The position numbers were made by a program, and so were the translations under genes. A stretch of DNA of 48,295 nucleotides from Bacteroidia bacterium (GTDB lineage: Bacteria; Bacteroidota; Bacteroidia; Bacteroidales; Azobacteroidaceae): contig BNWW01000007.1 in the NCBI GenBank assembly GCA_025999115.1, positions 1 through 48,295 on the forward strand, given 5' to 3'. Of this stretch, positions 1 through 8,779 are shown piece by piece. The notes beneath the pieces were generated by a model that saw only the letters and a list, made by a program, of their open reading frames with translations, had not been told where the DNA came from and did not search any database. The first letter of the stretch is position 1, and every line of letters starts with the position of its first letter.

Positions 1-744
1 AGTTCAACAGAGGTTCTTTATGCAGGTGTTGACGGGTCAATGATAAGTACAAGGGAAGAGGGCTGGAAGGAAGTGAAATTAGCCCGTCTGTTCCGGAGCA
101 GCGATTGCATGAATCCCAATACGAACGCTTCTTACTTGAGCCAATCGCAGTACATAGCCCATTTTGGCAACAGCAAGGATTTTTGTTCCAAAGCAGAAGG
201 TGTTATAGATTCTTATGGTCTCCTAAAAAATCGTTTGGTATTTTTGACAGATGGAGCCACATGGATAAAGAATTGGATAGAAGACAGTTATTCGGATGCA
301 TACGCTATTTTGGACTATTTTCATGCCTGTGAACATCTGCACAATTTTGTAGACAGTTGTTTCAAAGAGGATACGGTATCCGGGCAAATATGGTTCAAGG
401 AGCAGAAAGAATTATTGTATGAATCGCAAGTGGAGCAAGTGATAACAAACATTGCAGCTACCAAGGCAAAAGAAGCGGATAAGGACAAATTAATCAACTA
501 TTACCAAAATAATAAGGACAGGATGGATTACAAGACATACAGAAACATTGGCTGTGGCATTATCGGTTCGGGATCAATAGAATCCGCACATCGAACAGTA
601 ATCCAAAAAAGAATGAAATTATCCGGTCAACATTGGAGTAAGGAGGGCACACAAAATATGTTGCGATTGAGAGTGATTGCTATGAATAGGCAATGGAATA
701 AAGTGATTAGCATTCTCAAAAAACCGAACAGGTTGGCGGCTTAG
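1..744 (+). CDS. ISKra4-family transposase, 3' part (cut by window edge)
   Basis: The frame is already open at base 1, so the visible 247 codons are the C-terminal part of a longer transposase. Near base 28 it reads VDGSMISTREEGWKEVK, the usual first-aspartate region of this family (DG, then WKEVK). Further on come TDGATWIKNW, an HACEHL helix and GSGSIESAHRTVIQKRMK, matching the second acidic block and the G-S-G-x-IES terminal block of ISKra4-type DDE transposases. Family members are roughly 400 residues, so about 150 are lost to the left. The stop is TAG at 742-744. The short stretch after it ends in GAAATGCACCC (761-771), a candidate right terminal inverted repeat, but the left end is not visible. 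The downstream promoter begins only a few bases later. Whether the copy is intact cannot be judged here. Confidence 0.8.
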   Translation, partial: SSTEVLYAGVDGSMISTREEGWKEVKLARLFRSSDCMNPNTNASYLSQSQYIAHFGNSKDFCSKAEGVIDSYGLLKNRLVFLTDGATWIKNWIEDSYSDAYAILDYFHACEHLHNFVDSCFKEDTVSGQIWFKEQKELLYESQVEQVITNIAATKAKEADKDKLINYYQNNKDRMDYKTYRNIGCGIIGSGSIESAHRTVIQKRMKLSGQHWSKEGTQNMLRLRVIAMNRQWNKVISILKKPNRLAA

Positions 745-778
745 AAAAAAACGACAATTTGAAATGCACCCTTATAGA

Positions 779-810
779 TTTGGTAATCATTTGAAATAGT
801 TGTAATTTTG
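779..810 (+). promoter_or_regulatory. Bacteroidota-type promoter for the AlbA_2 gene
   Basis: TTTG at 779-782, a 20-base gap, then TAATTTTG at 803-810 fits the TTTG / TAnnTTTG consensus of the Bacteroidota primary sigma factor. The predicted start of transcription is about seven bases downstream, shortly before the ATG at 833. It abuts the presumed end of the insertion sequence at 771, so the insertion may have landed just upstream of it. Confidence 0.6.
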
Positions 811-832
811 CATTCTCAAATACTTGATTGTA

Positions 833-2028
833 ATGCTACAAGAAACCCAACATACTGAATTTAAGCCAAAATTTAATGAAGACGTCATTGAAACTTTGGT
901 TGCTTTTGCCAATACCAGAGGTGGGCGGGTGCTTGTTGGGGTTGATGATGACGGGAAACCGGTCAAAAATTTCACGATTGGCAAGGAAAGTTTGCAAAAT
1001 TGGGCAAACGAAGTTAAAAACAAAACGCAGCCGCAGATTGTCCCCGATGCATATCGAGTTGGGATTATTATGCTGACCCCAATCACAATTTCAGTGATAT
1101 ATCGGAAGAAAAAATGGCACGATTTACGAATAAATTACGCGAAAAAGGCGAGTTCAGTGCGGTTTTGTCCGATTTGGATATACTCGAAAAATTAGAATTT
1201 TTCCGCGATGGAAAACCCACTTTTGGCAGTTATCTTTTGTTTGTAACGGAATATTGCCCAATCAGCGACATACAAATCGGACGTTTTAAAAGCGATATTA
1301 CTATTATTGATTCCATTTCACGCAATTCTGATTTGTTCAGTGAAGTTACGGATATTATTGCTTTTATCAAAAAACATTTGATGATTGAGTATATAATTAC
1401 GGGCGAACCACAACGTACCGAACGATTTGATTATCCGTTAGATGCCATTCGCGAAGTAGTTATCAATTCAATTCACCGCGATTATTGCTCTACTGCCGAT
1501 TCTATTGTGAAAATTTTCGACAACAAAATAGAATTTTACAATCCGGGAAAACTGCCGGAAGAAATTACGATAGAAAATTTGTTATCAGGAAATTACAAAT
1601 CAAACCCACGAAACAAACTGATTGCCGATATTTGTAAAGATATGCGTATTATAGAAAAATACGGTTCGGGAATTGGCAGAATACGCAGCTATTTCAAAGA
1701 CGAAGAACTGCCGGAACCCAAATTTGAATTGATTTCCGATGGCTTTCAGGTAACGGTGTTTGGAGAAGATTTTGTTGGACATCAAGAAACCCATCAAGAA
1801 AATTCAGGTAAAGCATTAGAACTTGTGTCTTTAATGAGTAATAAATCATATACGACTAAAGAATTGATGGATTTGTTAGAATTAAACGATATAGTTAATT
1901 TTAGAATTTTGTATCGTACTCCTGCCATACAAGCAGGTTATATCACAATGCTTTATCCCGACAATCCGAAACATCGAAATCAAAGGTATTTCTTAACGGA
2001 AAAGGGGAAGGCGACTGCCGGAAAATAA
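833..2028 (+). pseudogene. AlbA_2 (Schlafen-like) ATP-binding regulator, broken by internal deletion
   Basis: The first reading frame (833 to about 1055) gives the AlbA_2 N-terminus: TEFKPKFNEDVIETLVAFANTRGG then VLVGVDDDG, the usual 'E-K, F-A-N-T-x-G-G, G-V-D-D-G' pattern. A second frame then continues with SSWDYYADPNHNFSDISEEK and runs on through an ATPase-like C-terminal half (REVVINSIHRDY, FYNPGKLPE, KYGSGIGRI) to a winged-helix-like tail and stop at 2028. In intact relatives about 60 residues lie between these blocks (the strand ending in a YYKR-like motif). Their absence together with a frame change near 1050-1060 indicates an internal deletion that is not a multiple of three. The second part has an internal ATG at 1114 but would lack the N-terminal domain. 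Product presumed non-functional. Confidence 0.8.
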
Positions 2029-2070
2029 CCCGGTAAATTTTTAATCATTCATTTTGTAAAAATAAATGTT

Positions 2071-2091
2071 GGTTTTATGCTTAATAAAACC
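2071..2091 (+). terminator. AT-rich hairpin between the AlbA_2 remnant and the polysaccharide locus
   Basis: GGTTTTAT (2071-2078) and ATAAAACC (2084-2091) form an 8-bp stem with a five-base loop. No clear T-run follows, so it could be a weak terminator, an attenuator ahead of the flippase gene, or chance in AT-rich DNA. The rest of 2029-2163 shows nothing I can name, and no good promoter match. Confidence 0.3.
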
Positions 2092-2163
2092 CTTTGCATA
2101 GCATATTCCAAAATATAGCGGGGAAATGCTACAGATGGGGTATATCAGGAATTACTTTGATTT

Positions 2164-3693
2164 ATGCAAGAAAATAATAAGCGCATAGCTAAAAATACTT
2201 TGATGCTGTATTTTAGACAAATACTAATTTTATTTGTTAGTTTCTATACAGTCCGTGTGGTATTGAATGTGCTTGGTATTGAAGATTATGGAATTTACAA
2301 TGTAGTAGGTGGTATTGTAACGTTTTTCTCGTTTCTTAGCGGATCGATGGCTTCGGCTACACAACGTTTTTTTTCATTTGCATTAGGACAGAATAATTTT
2401 GAAAAATTAAAGACAACCTTTACTATTAATTGGCTTATATATGGAGCAATTGCCCTAATTGCTGTAATTTTGCTCGAAACTGTAGGTTGTTGGTTTGTGA
2501 GTAAACATTTGAATATTCCTCTTGGAAGGTATGAGGCTGTGGTCTGTGTATATCACTTTGCTGTTTTTTCGTTTGTTACTTCTATTATGACATCGCCATT
2601 TACAGCTATGATTACGGCACATGAAGATATGCGAATATTTGCTTATGTGTCGATCATAGAAGCTATCATGAAGTTGAGTGTTGTATTTTTACTGCAATAT
2701 TTAGCTGGGGACAAATTAGAAGTATATGGAATATTGCTTTTTGCAGTTTCGCTTATTAATGCGATAATTTATATTGCAATTTGTATGCGGAAGTATCAAG
2801 AATGTCAGTTTCGGCAATTTTATTGGGATAATAGATTATTGCGGGAAATCGTAGGGTTTACAACTTGGACATTGTTTGGACAGGTGACATCGGTAGCTCG
2901 AAATCAGGGTATTACGATTCTAATTAATCAATTTTTTAATCCTGTTGTAGTGGCAGCAAAGGCAATAGCCAGTAGTATTACGAATCAGATTAATTTATTT
3001 TCTAATAATTTCAATATAGGACTGTATCCACCAATAATAAAATCGTATGCAGCAGGAAATAAAATGGAAATGTTTTCGCTGATATTTCGCGGGTCGAAAA
3101 TTACTTTTTTTCTGATGTGGGTTTTTGCATTACCGTTATTTCTTGAAATGGATACTATATTACAAGTGTGGTTGAAAAATCCACCGCCTGGAACGATATT
3201 GTTTACTCGTTTAGCTTTGATAGAAGTATTGATAACTTCTATTAGTTTACCAATAACAACAGCTGCTCGAGCACCGGGTAAAATGAAGTTTTATGAATTT
3301 ACGCTTGGATGTATTCAGATTGCCATTTTCATTGTATCGTGGTTTGTATTGGTGCTGGGAGCGGCAGCATATTCTGTTTTTATTGTGGCAATAGTGGCAA
3401 ATTTATTAATGTTTCTTGTTCGCTTGTTGATTGTTAAACAATTGATTGATATTCCGTTACGAAATTATTATGTTAGAGTCGTCTTGCCTGTTTCGATAAT
3501 AATATTCCTTTCAGGAGTTTCCTCGTTTGCGATACATTGGTTATTGCCTGTTGGATTTGTTTATGCTTGCATATCAATACTGATGAGTATACTAATTAGT
3601 AGCGTCAGTATGTATTTTGTGGGGTTAAATATATTGGAACGGGAGAAAATAAGAAATGTAGTAATGAGTCGGGTAACTTTAAAAAAGAAATAG
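2164..3693 (+). CDS. wzx: Wzx-type polysaccharide flippase (MOP superfamily)
   Basis: A 509-residue integral membrane protein with about 12-14 hydrophobic segments spread over its whole length, the normal size for Wzx/O-antigen flippases. The N-terminus (RIAKNTLMLYFRQILILFVSFYTVRVVLNVLG) matches the start of Bacteroidota Wzx proteins, in which an amphipathic start leads into TM1 and a V-L-G-x-x-D-Y-G-I-Y-N-V-V-G-G turn. Expected role: moving undecaprenyl-linked repeat units across the inner membrane to the Wzy polymerase encoded at 12540. It is the first gene of a long one-directional locus. Start ATG 2164 is chosen because it directly precedes the conserved N-terminus. The gene is very AT-rich and contains a run of eight T near 2366, but the frame is intact. 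The symbol is a role name; the exact glycan substrate is unknown. Confidence 0.85.
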   Translation: MQENNKRIAKNTLMLYFRQILILFVSFYTVRVVLNVLGIEDYGIYNVVGGIVTFFSFLSGSMASATQRFFSFALGQNNFEKLKTTFTINWLIYGAIALIAVILLETVGCWFVSKHLNIPLGRYEAVVCVYHFAVFSFVTSIMTSPFTAMITAHEDMRIFAYVSIIEAIMKLSVVFLLQYLAGDKLEVYGILLFAVSLINAIIYIAICMRKYQECQFRQFYWDNRLLREIVGFTTWTLFGQVTSVARNQGITILINQFFNPVVVAAKAIASSITNQINLFSNNFNIGLYPPIIKSYAAGNKMEMFSLIFRGSKITFFLMWVFALPLFLEMDTILQVWLKNPPPGTILFTRLALIEVLITSISLPITTAARAPGKMKFYEFTLGCIQIAIFIVSWFVLVLGAAAYSVFIVAIVANLLMFLVRLLIVKQLIDIPLRNYYVRVVLPVSIIIFLSGVSSFAIHWLLPVGFVYACISILMSILISSVSMYFVGLNILEREKIRNVVMSRVTLKKK

Positions 3694-3726
3694 TTATCCA
3701 TAATATTAATTATAGTATTGACACCA

Positions 3727-5469
3727 ATGATAACTGTAAGCAATAAAATATTATGTTCAGGTTGTGCCGCGTGTACAAACGTTTGCTCAATTGATGCAAT
3801 ATCCATGCAAGAGGATGAAGAAGGTTTTTTGTATCCTATTGTAGATCTAAATCGCTGTGTCAAGTGTTCAAAATGTATAAAAGTATGTCCTTATGTAAAT
3901 GAGGAATATACGGTAAAGGTCGATTTGGAAGAATTGTCTAAATGTTACGCTGCTTATAATAAAAACGAAGAAATTCGTAACCAAAGTTCTTCGGGAGGAA
4001 TGTTTCGTGTCTTTGCCGATAAAATTCTCTCGGAAAACGGTGTTGTTTTTGGTGCTGCATTTGATGAAAATTTTGAGGTTTATCATACATCTGCACGAAC
4101 TTATGAAGAAGTTAAGCAATTTATGGGTTCCAAATATCTACAAAGTAGAATTGGTACTGTCTATTGCGAGGTTGAACAAAACTTGAAAGATGGTAAAATG
4201 GTATTGTTTACGGGGGTAGCTTGCCAAATTGCCGGGCTTAAACGCTATTTAAAGACGGAAAGAAAAAACCTTATTTGCATTGACGTAATTTGTTGTGCTG
4301 TTGGTTCTCCTAAAATATGGCGCGAATATCTAAAGACTTTTTTTCAAAATTACCAAATAAATTATGTTGGTTTTCGAGACAAAATTTCAGGATGGACTTC
4401 TTCTTCCATGAAAATAAGAAGTGAGGAACAAGAATATTCTTGTTGTATATACAAAGATTTGTATTTCAAAAGTTTGAGAAAAAATGTCTTTTCCCGACCT
4501 TCTTGTGGAACGTGTAAATTCAAAAACAGAAATCGAGTGAGTGATATTACTCTTGCCGATTGCTGGGGATTTCAGAAAATTGCACCGGAAATGAACGACA
4601 ATCATGGTCTTTCAACAGTTGTTGTTCATACGGAAAAAGGTGTGGATATATTAAATGCAGTTAGAGAACAGATCGTTATAAAAGAAACATCTCTTGCAGA
4701 TGTAGAAAGATTCAATGGAAACTATGTATATCCCGAAGCTGTTAATGAAATAAAACGAGTTGATTTTTGGAGAGATTATAAGAAATTATCATTTAAAAAA
4801 CTTATTATAAAATATGCAAAAAGTAGCAAAAGAGAGCTTTTTATGAAATATACAATATGGATTTTGAAAAAGATATTGCCGGCATCTGTTAGAAGAGCCA
4901 TTAAATTGACTGTAAATTTATCAAACTATCGAGGAATAAAACAAATTCTATCCGAAGATATCAAATTCAACGAAACTTTTAGGTTTAATGGTAGTAAAAT
5001 GTCACGTTCGTTTAAGAGGAAACCTGAATGGAAAATAATTGTGCTTTATAGAAAATATCAAGCAAATCATAATAATGTACTGGGATTGTATTACAAATAT
5101 AAATTGGAGAATCAAGGACTTGATTTTGGTGGAAATTTAAGTATTGGCAAAGGGCTTATCATTGGCCATTCTGGGCGAATAGTCATAAATGGAGGTGCAA
5201 AAATTGGTGAACAGATTTATTTAACGCATGGAGTAACTATTGGTCGAAACGCTGTTGGAAAAAGAAAAGGTGTCCCGACTTTAGGTAATCGTGTTCGTAT
5301 AGGTGCTAATGCCAATATTGTTGGAAATATTACAATTGGTAATGATGTTGTCATTGCCCCCGGTGCATTTGTGAACTTTGATGTTCCAAGTCATTCTGTT
5401 GTTATAGGTAACCCGGGACAAATCCATCATAAGGACAATGCAACGGATGGTTATTTAGGAATTTTATAA
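3727..5469 (+). CDS. Fusion: F420-reductase-like FeS protein + serine-acetyltransferase-like hexapeptide domain
   Basis: Residues 1-60 carry two 4Fe-4S clusters (CSGCAACTNVC and CVKCSKCIKVCP). Residues 65 to about 385 match the coenzyme F420 hydrogenase/dehydrogenase beta-subunit-like family (SSSGGMF, GVACQIAGLK, SCGTCKFK, DITLADCWG). From about 405 a second protein begins: an alpha-helical lead-in, then left-handed beta-helix repeats (IGKGLIIGHSG, IGEQIYLTHGVTIG, IGANANIVGNITIGNDVVIAPG) typical of serine O-acetyltransferases. In other Bacteroidota glycan loci these are separate neighbouring genes, often beside a pyruvyl transferase as at 6613 here. The reading frame is continuous, so this looks like a true fusion. 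A TTG start at 3718 is possible, but ATG 3727 gives the family's usual N-terminus. Role inferred: reductive sugar or pyruvyl chemistry plus O-acetylation of the glycan. Confidence 0.82.
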   Translation: MITVSNKILCSGCAACTNVCSIDAISMQEDEEGFLYPIVDLNRCVKCSKCIKVCPYVNEEYTVKVDLEELSKCYAAYNKNEEIRNQSSSGGMFRVFADKILSENGVVFGAAFDENFEVYHTSARTYEEVKQFMGSKYLQSRIGTVYCEVEQNLKDGKMVLFTGVACQIAGLKRYLKTERKNLICIDVICCAVGSPKIWREYLKTFFQNYQINYVGFRDKISGWTSSSMKIRSEEQEYSCCIYKDLYFKSLRKNVFSRPSCGTCKFKNRNRVSDITLADCWGFQKIAPEMNDNHGLSTVVVHTEKGVDILNAVREQIVIKETSLADVERFNGNYVYPEAVNEIKRVDFWRDYKKLSFKKLIIKYAKSSKRELFMKYTIWILKKILPASVRRAIKLTVNLSNYRGIKQILSEDIKFNETFRFNGSKMSRSFKRKPEWKIIVLYRKYQANHNNVLGLYYKYKLENQGLDFGGNLSIGKGLIIGHSGRIVINGGAKIGEQIYLTHGVTIGRNAVGKRKGVPTLGNRVRIGANANIVGNITIGNDVVIAPGAFVNFDVPSHSVVIGNPGQIHHKDNATDGYLGIL

Positions 5470-5480
5470 ATAAATAATTA

Positions 5481-6332
5481 ATGTCAAAACTTAAACAGTA
5501 CATCAAGCGAATGATTTGGTTTGTCCTGAAGGGAGAGCCAAAAACTTATGTAAGAGTAGATAGTGTACAACAAGGAGATTTACTCCTTAACAAGAATATC
5601 GTCATTACCGGAGCAAGTAGTGGTATAGGTTATGAAATAGCGAAAAAATGTTTATTAGAAAACGGGAACGTATTATGTGTTGCTCGAAATAAAGATAAAT
5701 TGATAAAAGTGGTTGAACTGCTGAAAGAAGAAACGAAAAATGATAAAATACAATATCTACAATGGGATATAGCAGATATTGATGTATATAAAGAACGTTG
5801 TCGTCAAGCTGTCAATATTTTAGGTGGGCGAATCGATTGTCTTGTAAATTCAGCAGGAATTACATCCCCCGCGAATATTGAGAATTGTACCCCCAATTTA
5901 TGGGATGATATATTCAATATCAATTTAAAAGGGCTGTTTTTTGAAACCGCAGAATTTGTTAAATATTTTCTTAAACAAGGACTTGGCGGAAATATAGTCA
6001 TGATTGCATCTCAAGCAGGTTTAAACGCACAAACACGTCCTTATGCGCTTTCAAAGGCTGCATTAATACATTTTTCAATCGGTTTAGCAAAAGAACTTAT
6101 ACCGCATAATATACGTGTAAATGCAATTGCACCCGGTCCAACAGTGTCTGATATGTGCGTTAGAGATCCAAATGCGGATTTGCGGGCTGCTAATAGAGGT
6201 AAAAGGATATTTTTACCGGAAGAAGTTGCAGAAACTGCTCTATTTTTACTAAGCAATATTTCTAGTTGTATAACAGGAGAGGTTATAGCTTGCAATGAAG
6301 GTAATTCAATTCGCACAGATGCTTTCAGTTAA
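5481..6332 (+). CDS. SDR-family oxidoreductase in the glycan locus
   Basis: A 283-residue classical short-chain dehydrogenase. The Rossmann glycine motif is GASSGIG (residues about 44-50), followed by NSAG (about 124) and the active-site YALSKAA (Y about 191, K four residues later), with an A-P-G-P-T segment after it. The Ser before the Tyr is present in ASQAG. It has about 35 extra residues before the Rossmann fold (basic, hydrophobic), which many SDRs lack and which might tether it to membrane or partner. It starts 11 bases after the fusion gene, so very likely in the same transcript. Probable role: oxidation or reduction of a nucleotide sugar or glycan substituent. Substrate cannot be told from sequence. 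Confidence 0.85.
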   Translation: MSKLKQYIKRMIWFVLKGEPKTYVRVDSVQQGDLLLNKNIVITGASSGIGYEIAKKCLLENGNVLCVARNKDKLIKVVELLKEETKNDKIQYLQWDIADIDVYKERCRQAVNILGGRIDCLVNSAGITSPANIENCTPNLWDDIFNINLKGLFFETAEFVKYFLKQGLGGNIVMIASQAGLNAQTRPYALSKAALIHFSIGLAKELIPHNIRVNAIAPGPTVSDMCVRDPNADLRAANRGKRIFLPEEVAETALFLLSNISSCITGEVIACNEGNSIRTDAFS

Positions 6333-6359
6333 TAATACGAATGCTTTTTATGTATCTAA

Positions 6360-6605
6360 ATTCAAAGTTGTATATCATCTCTGGGACATGATTATACTTG
6401 CGAGCAAATAAAAGGAACAATTATTAAAAAACCGGTAATAATCGAAGATGATGTTTGGTTGGGATACAATGTTACGGTGCTGCCCGGTGTAACTATAGGT
6501 CAGGGAAGTGTAATAGGTGCAGGTAGTGTGGTAAGCAAAAGTATTCCCAGCTATAGTATTGCAGTAGGAAATCCTTGTAAAGTGATAAAAAAGAGAATTA
6601 AGTAA
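6360..6605 (+). pseudogene. Remnant of a hexapeptide O-acetyltransferase (C-terminal half)
   Basis: An open frame without a start codon encodes the C-terminal end of a maltose/colanic-type O-acetyltransferase: HDYT, then [39 protein letters not shown] and the ending [13 protein letters not shown] before TAA at 6603. The catalytic-histidine region at the start of the coil (normally S-H-D/H) survives only as GHDY. The N-terminal 80-100 residues are absent, and an in-frame stop lies at 6357. The preceding SDR gene is intact, so a deletion appears to have removed the 5' part and left this stub between 6333 and the next gene. Confidence 0.75.
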
Positions 6606-6612
6606 ATAGATT

Positions 6613-7839
6613 ATGCAAAAAATAATCATCATTAACCAGCCCTTGCGCAATCGTGGCGATGAAGCAGCGCATAGGAGTTTGATGCGCACATTGGATAAAA
6701 TTTTTCAGAATGTTCATTTTATCGTACTTTTTTTACAAGAAAATGATAGAGACATACAGCAAATTATAGTAAAATCACCGCGAATTACTTATAAGAATAT
6801 TAAAAACAAAAATTGGAAGTTGCTCCTTCGTTTACAAAGATGGTCTTTGCGTTTCAATTTAATTTTTTTAGCATTATTTTATCCAGCAATACGACAATAT
6901 GCTTGTCTGATAATGAAATCAGATTTGGTTATTTGCGCTCCCGGAGGTATTTGTATGGGTGGTTTTCAAGATTGGGGTCATATTTTCAATCTGTCACTGA
7001 CTAAATTTCTAAAAAAGAAATTGATTTATTATTCTCGTTCTTTTGGGCCATTTCCTGAAATAACGGCATGGAATAGAGCTTTTAAGAAAGTTAGTTTCCG
7101 TTTGTTATACAGTTTCGATTTTCTTTCGATACGTGATCAAAAAACAATGCGGTTAGCAGATGACTTGAATTTGCAGTATGTTTCATCTATAGATACCGCG
7201 TTTTTAGATGTGCCAAAAGCTGATATTCCAATTGAAATATCCCAATTGATTGGAGTCGAAAAATACGTTGTTTTTGTCCCTAATTCGTTGACTTGGCATC
7301 ACTCTTATAAATTTATAGAACGATATCACATAGATGAGTTTTATGGAGATATTTTTAATATTCTATTACACTTGGGTTTGAAAATAATTATGCTGCCGCA
7401 GTTATATAATGACCGGAATAAAAATGATTATGAGTATTTTGTGGAATTAAAAGACAATGTCGATGAAAAAAGAAATATTGTAATTGTCAAAGATACATAC
7501 AGTTCCGATATTCAGCAAAAAATAATTGCCAATGCCGAATGTGTAATTGGAGCAAGGTACCATTCCATCGTATTTGCTATTAATAATGCCGTTCCATTTA
7601 TATCCTTATCTTATGAACATAAAATGACGGGATTGTTGAATCTTTTGAATCTGAATGATAGGGAGATTAATATTGAACAAATTGGAACAAAAGATTTTGA
7701 CAAAGAAAAAATTTTATCGAGTTTTACAACAATATTGAGCCGTGATTATTCAAGAGCGGAAGAAGTTAAAAATCAAGCGCGAAAAATAGCCACAGAAACA
7801 TTTGAGAAGTTTGTGGAATTTTGTAATAACGAAAAATGA
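6613..7839 (+). CDS. Polysaccharide pyruvyl transferase family protein
   Basis: 408 residues. The N-terminus MQKIIIINQPLRNRGDEAAHRSLMR is the signature of the polysaccharide pyruvyl transferase family (N-x-G-D-E-A with a following helix). Later the conserved C-terminal blocks appear: VPNSL, IMLPQLY and GARYHSIVFAINNAVPFISLSYEHK, where the GARYH-S motif belongs to the second Rossmann-like lobe. Such enzymes add a pyruvate ketal to a sugar of a surface polysaccharide, using phosphoenolpyruvate. An FeS F420-reductase-like protein (3727) accompanies many family members. The gene overlaps the next by 4 bases (ATGA at 7836-7839), so translation is probably coupled. Confidence 0.85.
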   Translation: MQKIIIINQPLRNRGDEAAHRSLMRTLDKIFQNVHFIVLFLQENDRDIQQIIVKSPRITYKNIKNKNWKLLLRLQRWSLRFNLIFLALFYPAIRQYACLIMKSDLVICAPGGICMGGFQDWGHIFNLSLTKFLKKKLIYYSRSFGPFPEITAWNRAFKKVSFRLLYSFDFLSIRDQKTMRLADDLNLQYVSSIDTAFLDVPKADIPIEISQLIGVEKYVVFVPNSLTWHHSYKFIERYHIDEFYGDIFNILLHLGLKIIMLPQLYNDRNKNDYEYFVELKDNVDEKRNIVIVKDTYSSDIQQKIIANAECVIGARYHSIVFAINNAVPFISLSYEHKMTGLLNLLNLNDREINIEQIGTKDFDKEKILSSFTTILSRDYSRAEEVKNQARKIATETFEKFVEFCNNEK

Positions 7840-8774
7840 GAAAACGGTTTACCATAGCGATACCTGCATTTAAGGCGCGTTTTTTAAATGAATGTATAGA
7901 CAGCATTCTAAATCAAACGTATATAGACTTTGAGTTGGTTATAGTAAACGATGCATCGCCCGAAAATGTAGAAGCAATAGTACAGACATACGATGACATA
8001 CGAATTCGCTATTATAAAAATGACGTAAATATTGGAGCGGAAAATGTTGTTGATAATTGGAACAAATGTTTAGAATATGCCCGATGCGAATACTTCGTCT
8101 TGATGGGCGACGACGATAAACTTGCTCCCAACTACTTGGAAGAATTTGTTAAATTAATTGAACAATATCCGAATCTTGGCGTGTACCATTGTCGAGCTAA
8201 AATTATCGATGAGAATTCGGAATTTGTATTTTTATCGGAGTCCCGCCCTGAATATGAATCAGTCTTTTCTCTGATTTGGTACAGAATGATGGGGCGTCTT
8301 CAGTATATTTCGGATTTTGTATATCATACGGAAACGTTGAAAAACAATGGTGGTTATTATAAACTTCCTTTAGCATGGGCTTCCGACGATATTTCAGCTT
8401 ATATAACTGCATATAAAGCAGGAATTGCTCATACTAACAAACCCATATTTCTCTATCGACATAGTGGTATTACTATCAGTTCTACAGGAAATATTGATTT
8501 GAAAATGACAGCCATAATAGAGGAAGAAAAGTGGATTTCTGATTTTTTGATAACCAATCAACCACAATGTGAAGAAGACGAAATGTTGAGGAGCATGATA
8601 ATGAAAAAAATAAAAAAACATTTTGTTGGCAGGAGAAAGGGTCTGTATATAGGATTTTTTGTGAAAAGTCCGTTAAAATATACGATTTGGTTCTTGCAAA
8701 ATAAAATTAAATATCAATTATCTTTGATTACAATTTTAGATGCAATGAAAGGGTGTTTTGTTCGTAGCAAATAA
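7836..8774 (+). CDS. Family 2 glycosyltransferase (GT-A fold)
   Basis: 312 residues. The N-terminal RFTIAIPAFKARFLNECIDSIL, then the nucleotide-binding VNDASPENVE, and the metal-binding LMGDDDKLAPNYLE (residues about 88-101) mark an inverting GT2 enzyme. A D-D-x-S-A segment (ASDDISAY) fits the acceptor or catalytic-base area. No transmembrane helix is evident, so it should act on the cytoplasmic face of the membrane on the lipid-linked repeat unit. It is translationally coupled to the pyruvyl transferase upstream. Donor and acceptor sugars are not readable. Confidence 0.87.
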   Translation: MRKRFTIAIPAFKARFLNECIDSILNQTYIDFELVIVNDASPENVEAIVQTYDDIRIRYYKNDVNIGAENVVDNWNKCLEYARCEYFVLMGDDDKLAPNYLEEFVKLIEQYPNLGVYHCRAKIIDENSEFVFLSESRPEYESVFSLIWYRMMGRLQYISDFVYHTETLKNNGGYYKLPLAWASDDISAYITAYKAGIAHTNKPIFLYRHSGITISSTGNIDLKMTAIIEEEKWISDFLITNQPQCEEDEMLRSMIMKKIKKHFVGRRKGLYIGFFVKSPLKYTIWFLQNKIKYQLSLITILDAMKGCFVRSK

Positions 8775-8779
8775 CTAAT

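Noticed and set aside
2366..2373. Run of eight T in the flippase gene as phase-variation tract
   Set aside because: Runs of 7-8 T or A are common in this AT-rich locus, and nothing beyond base composition supports a special role.
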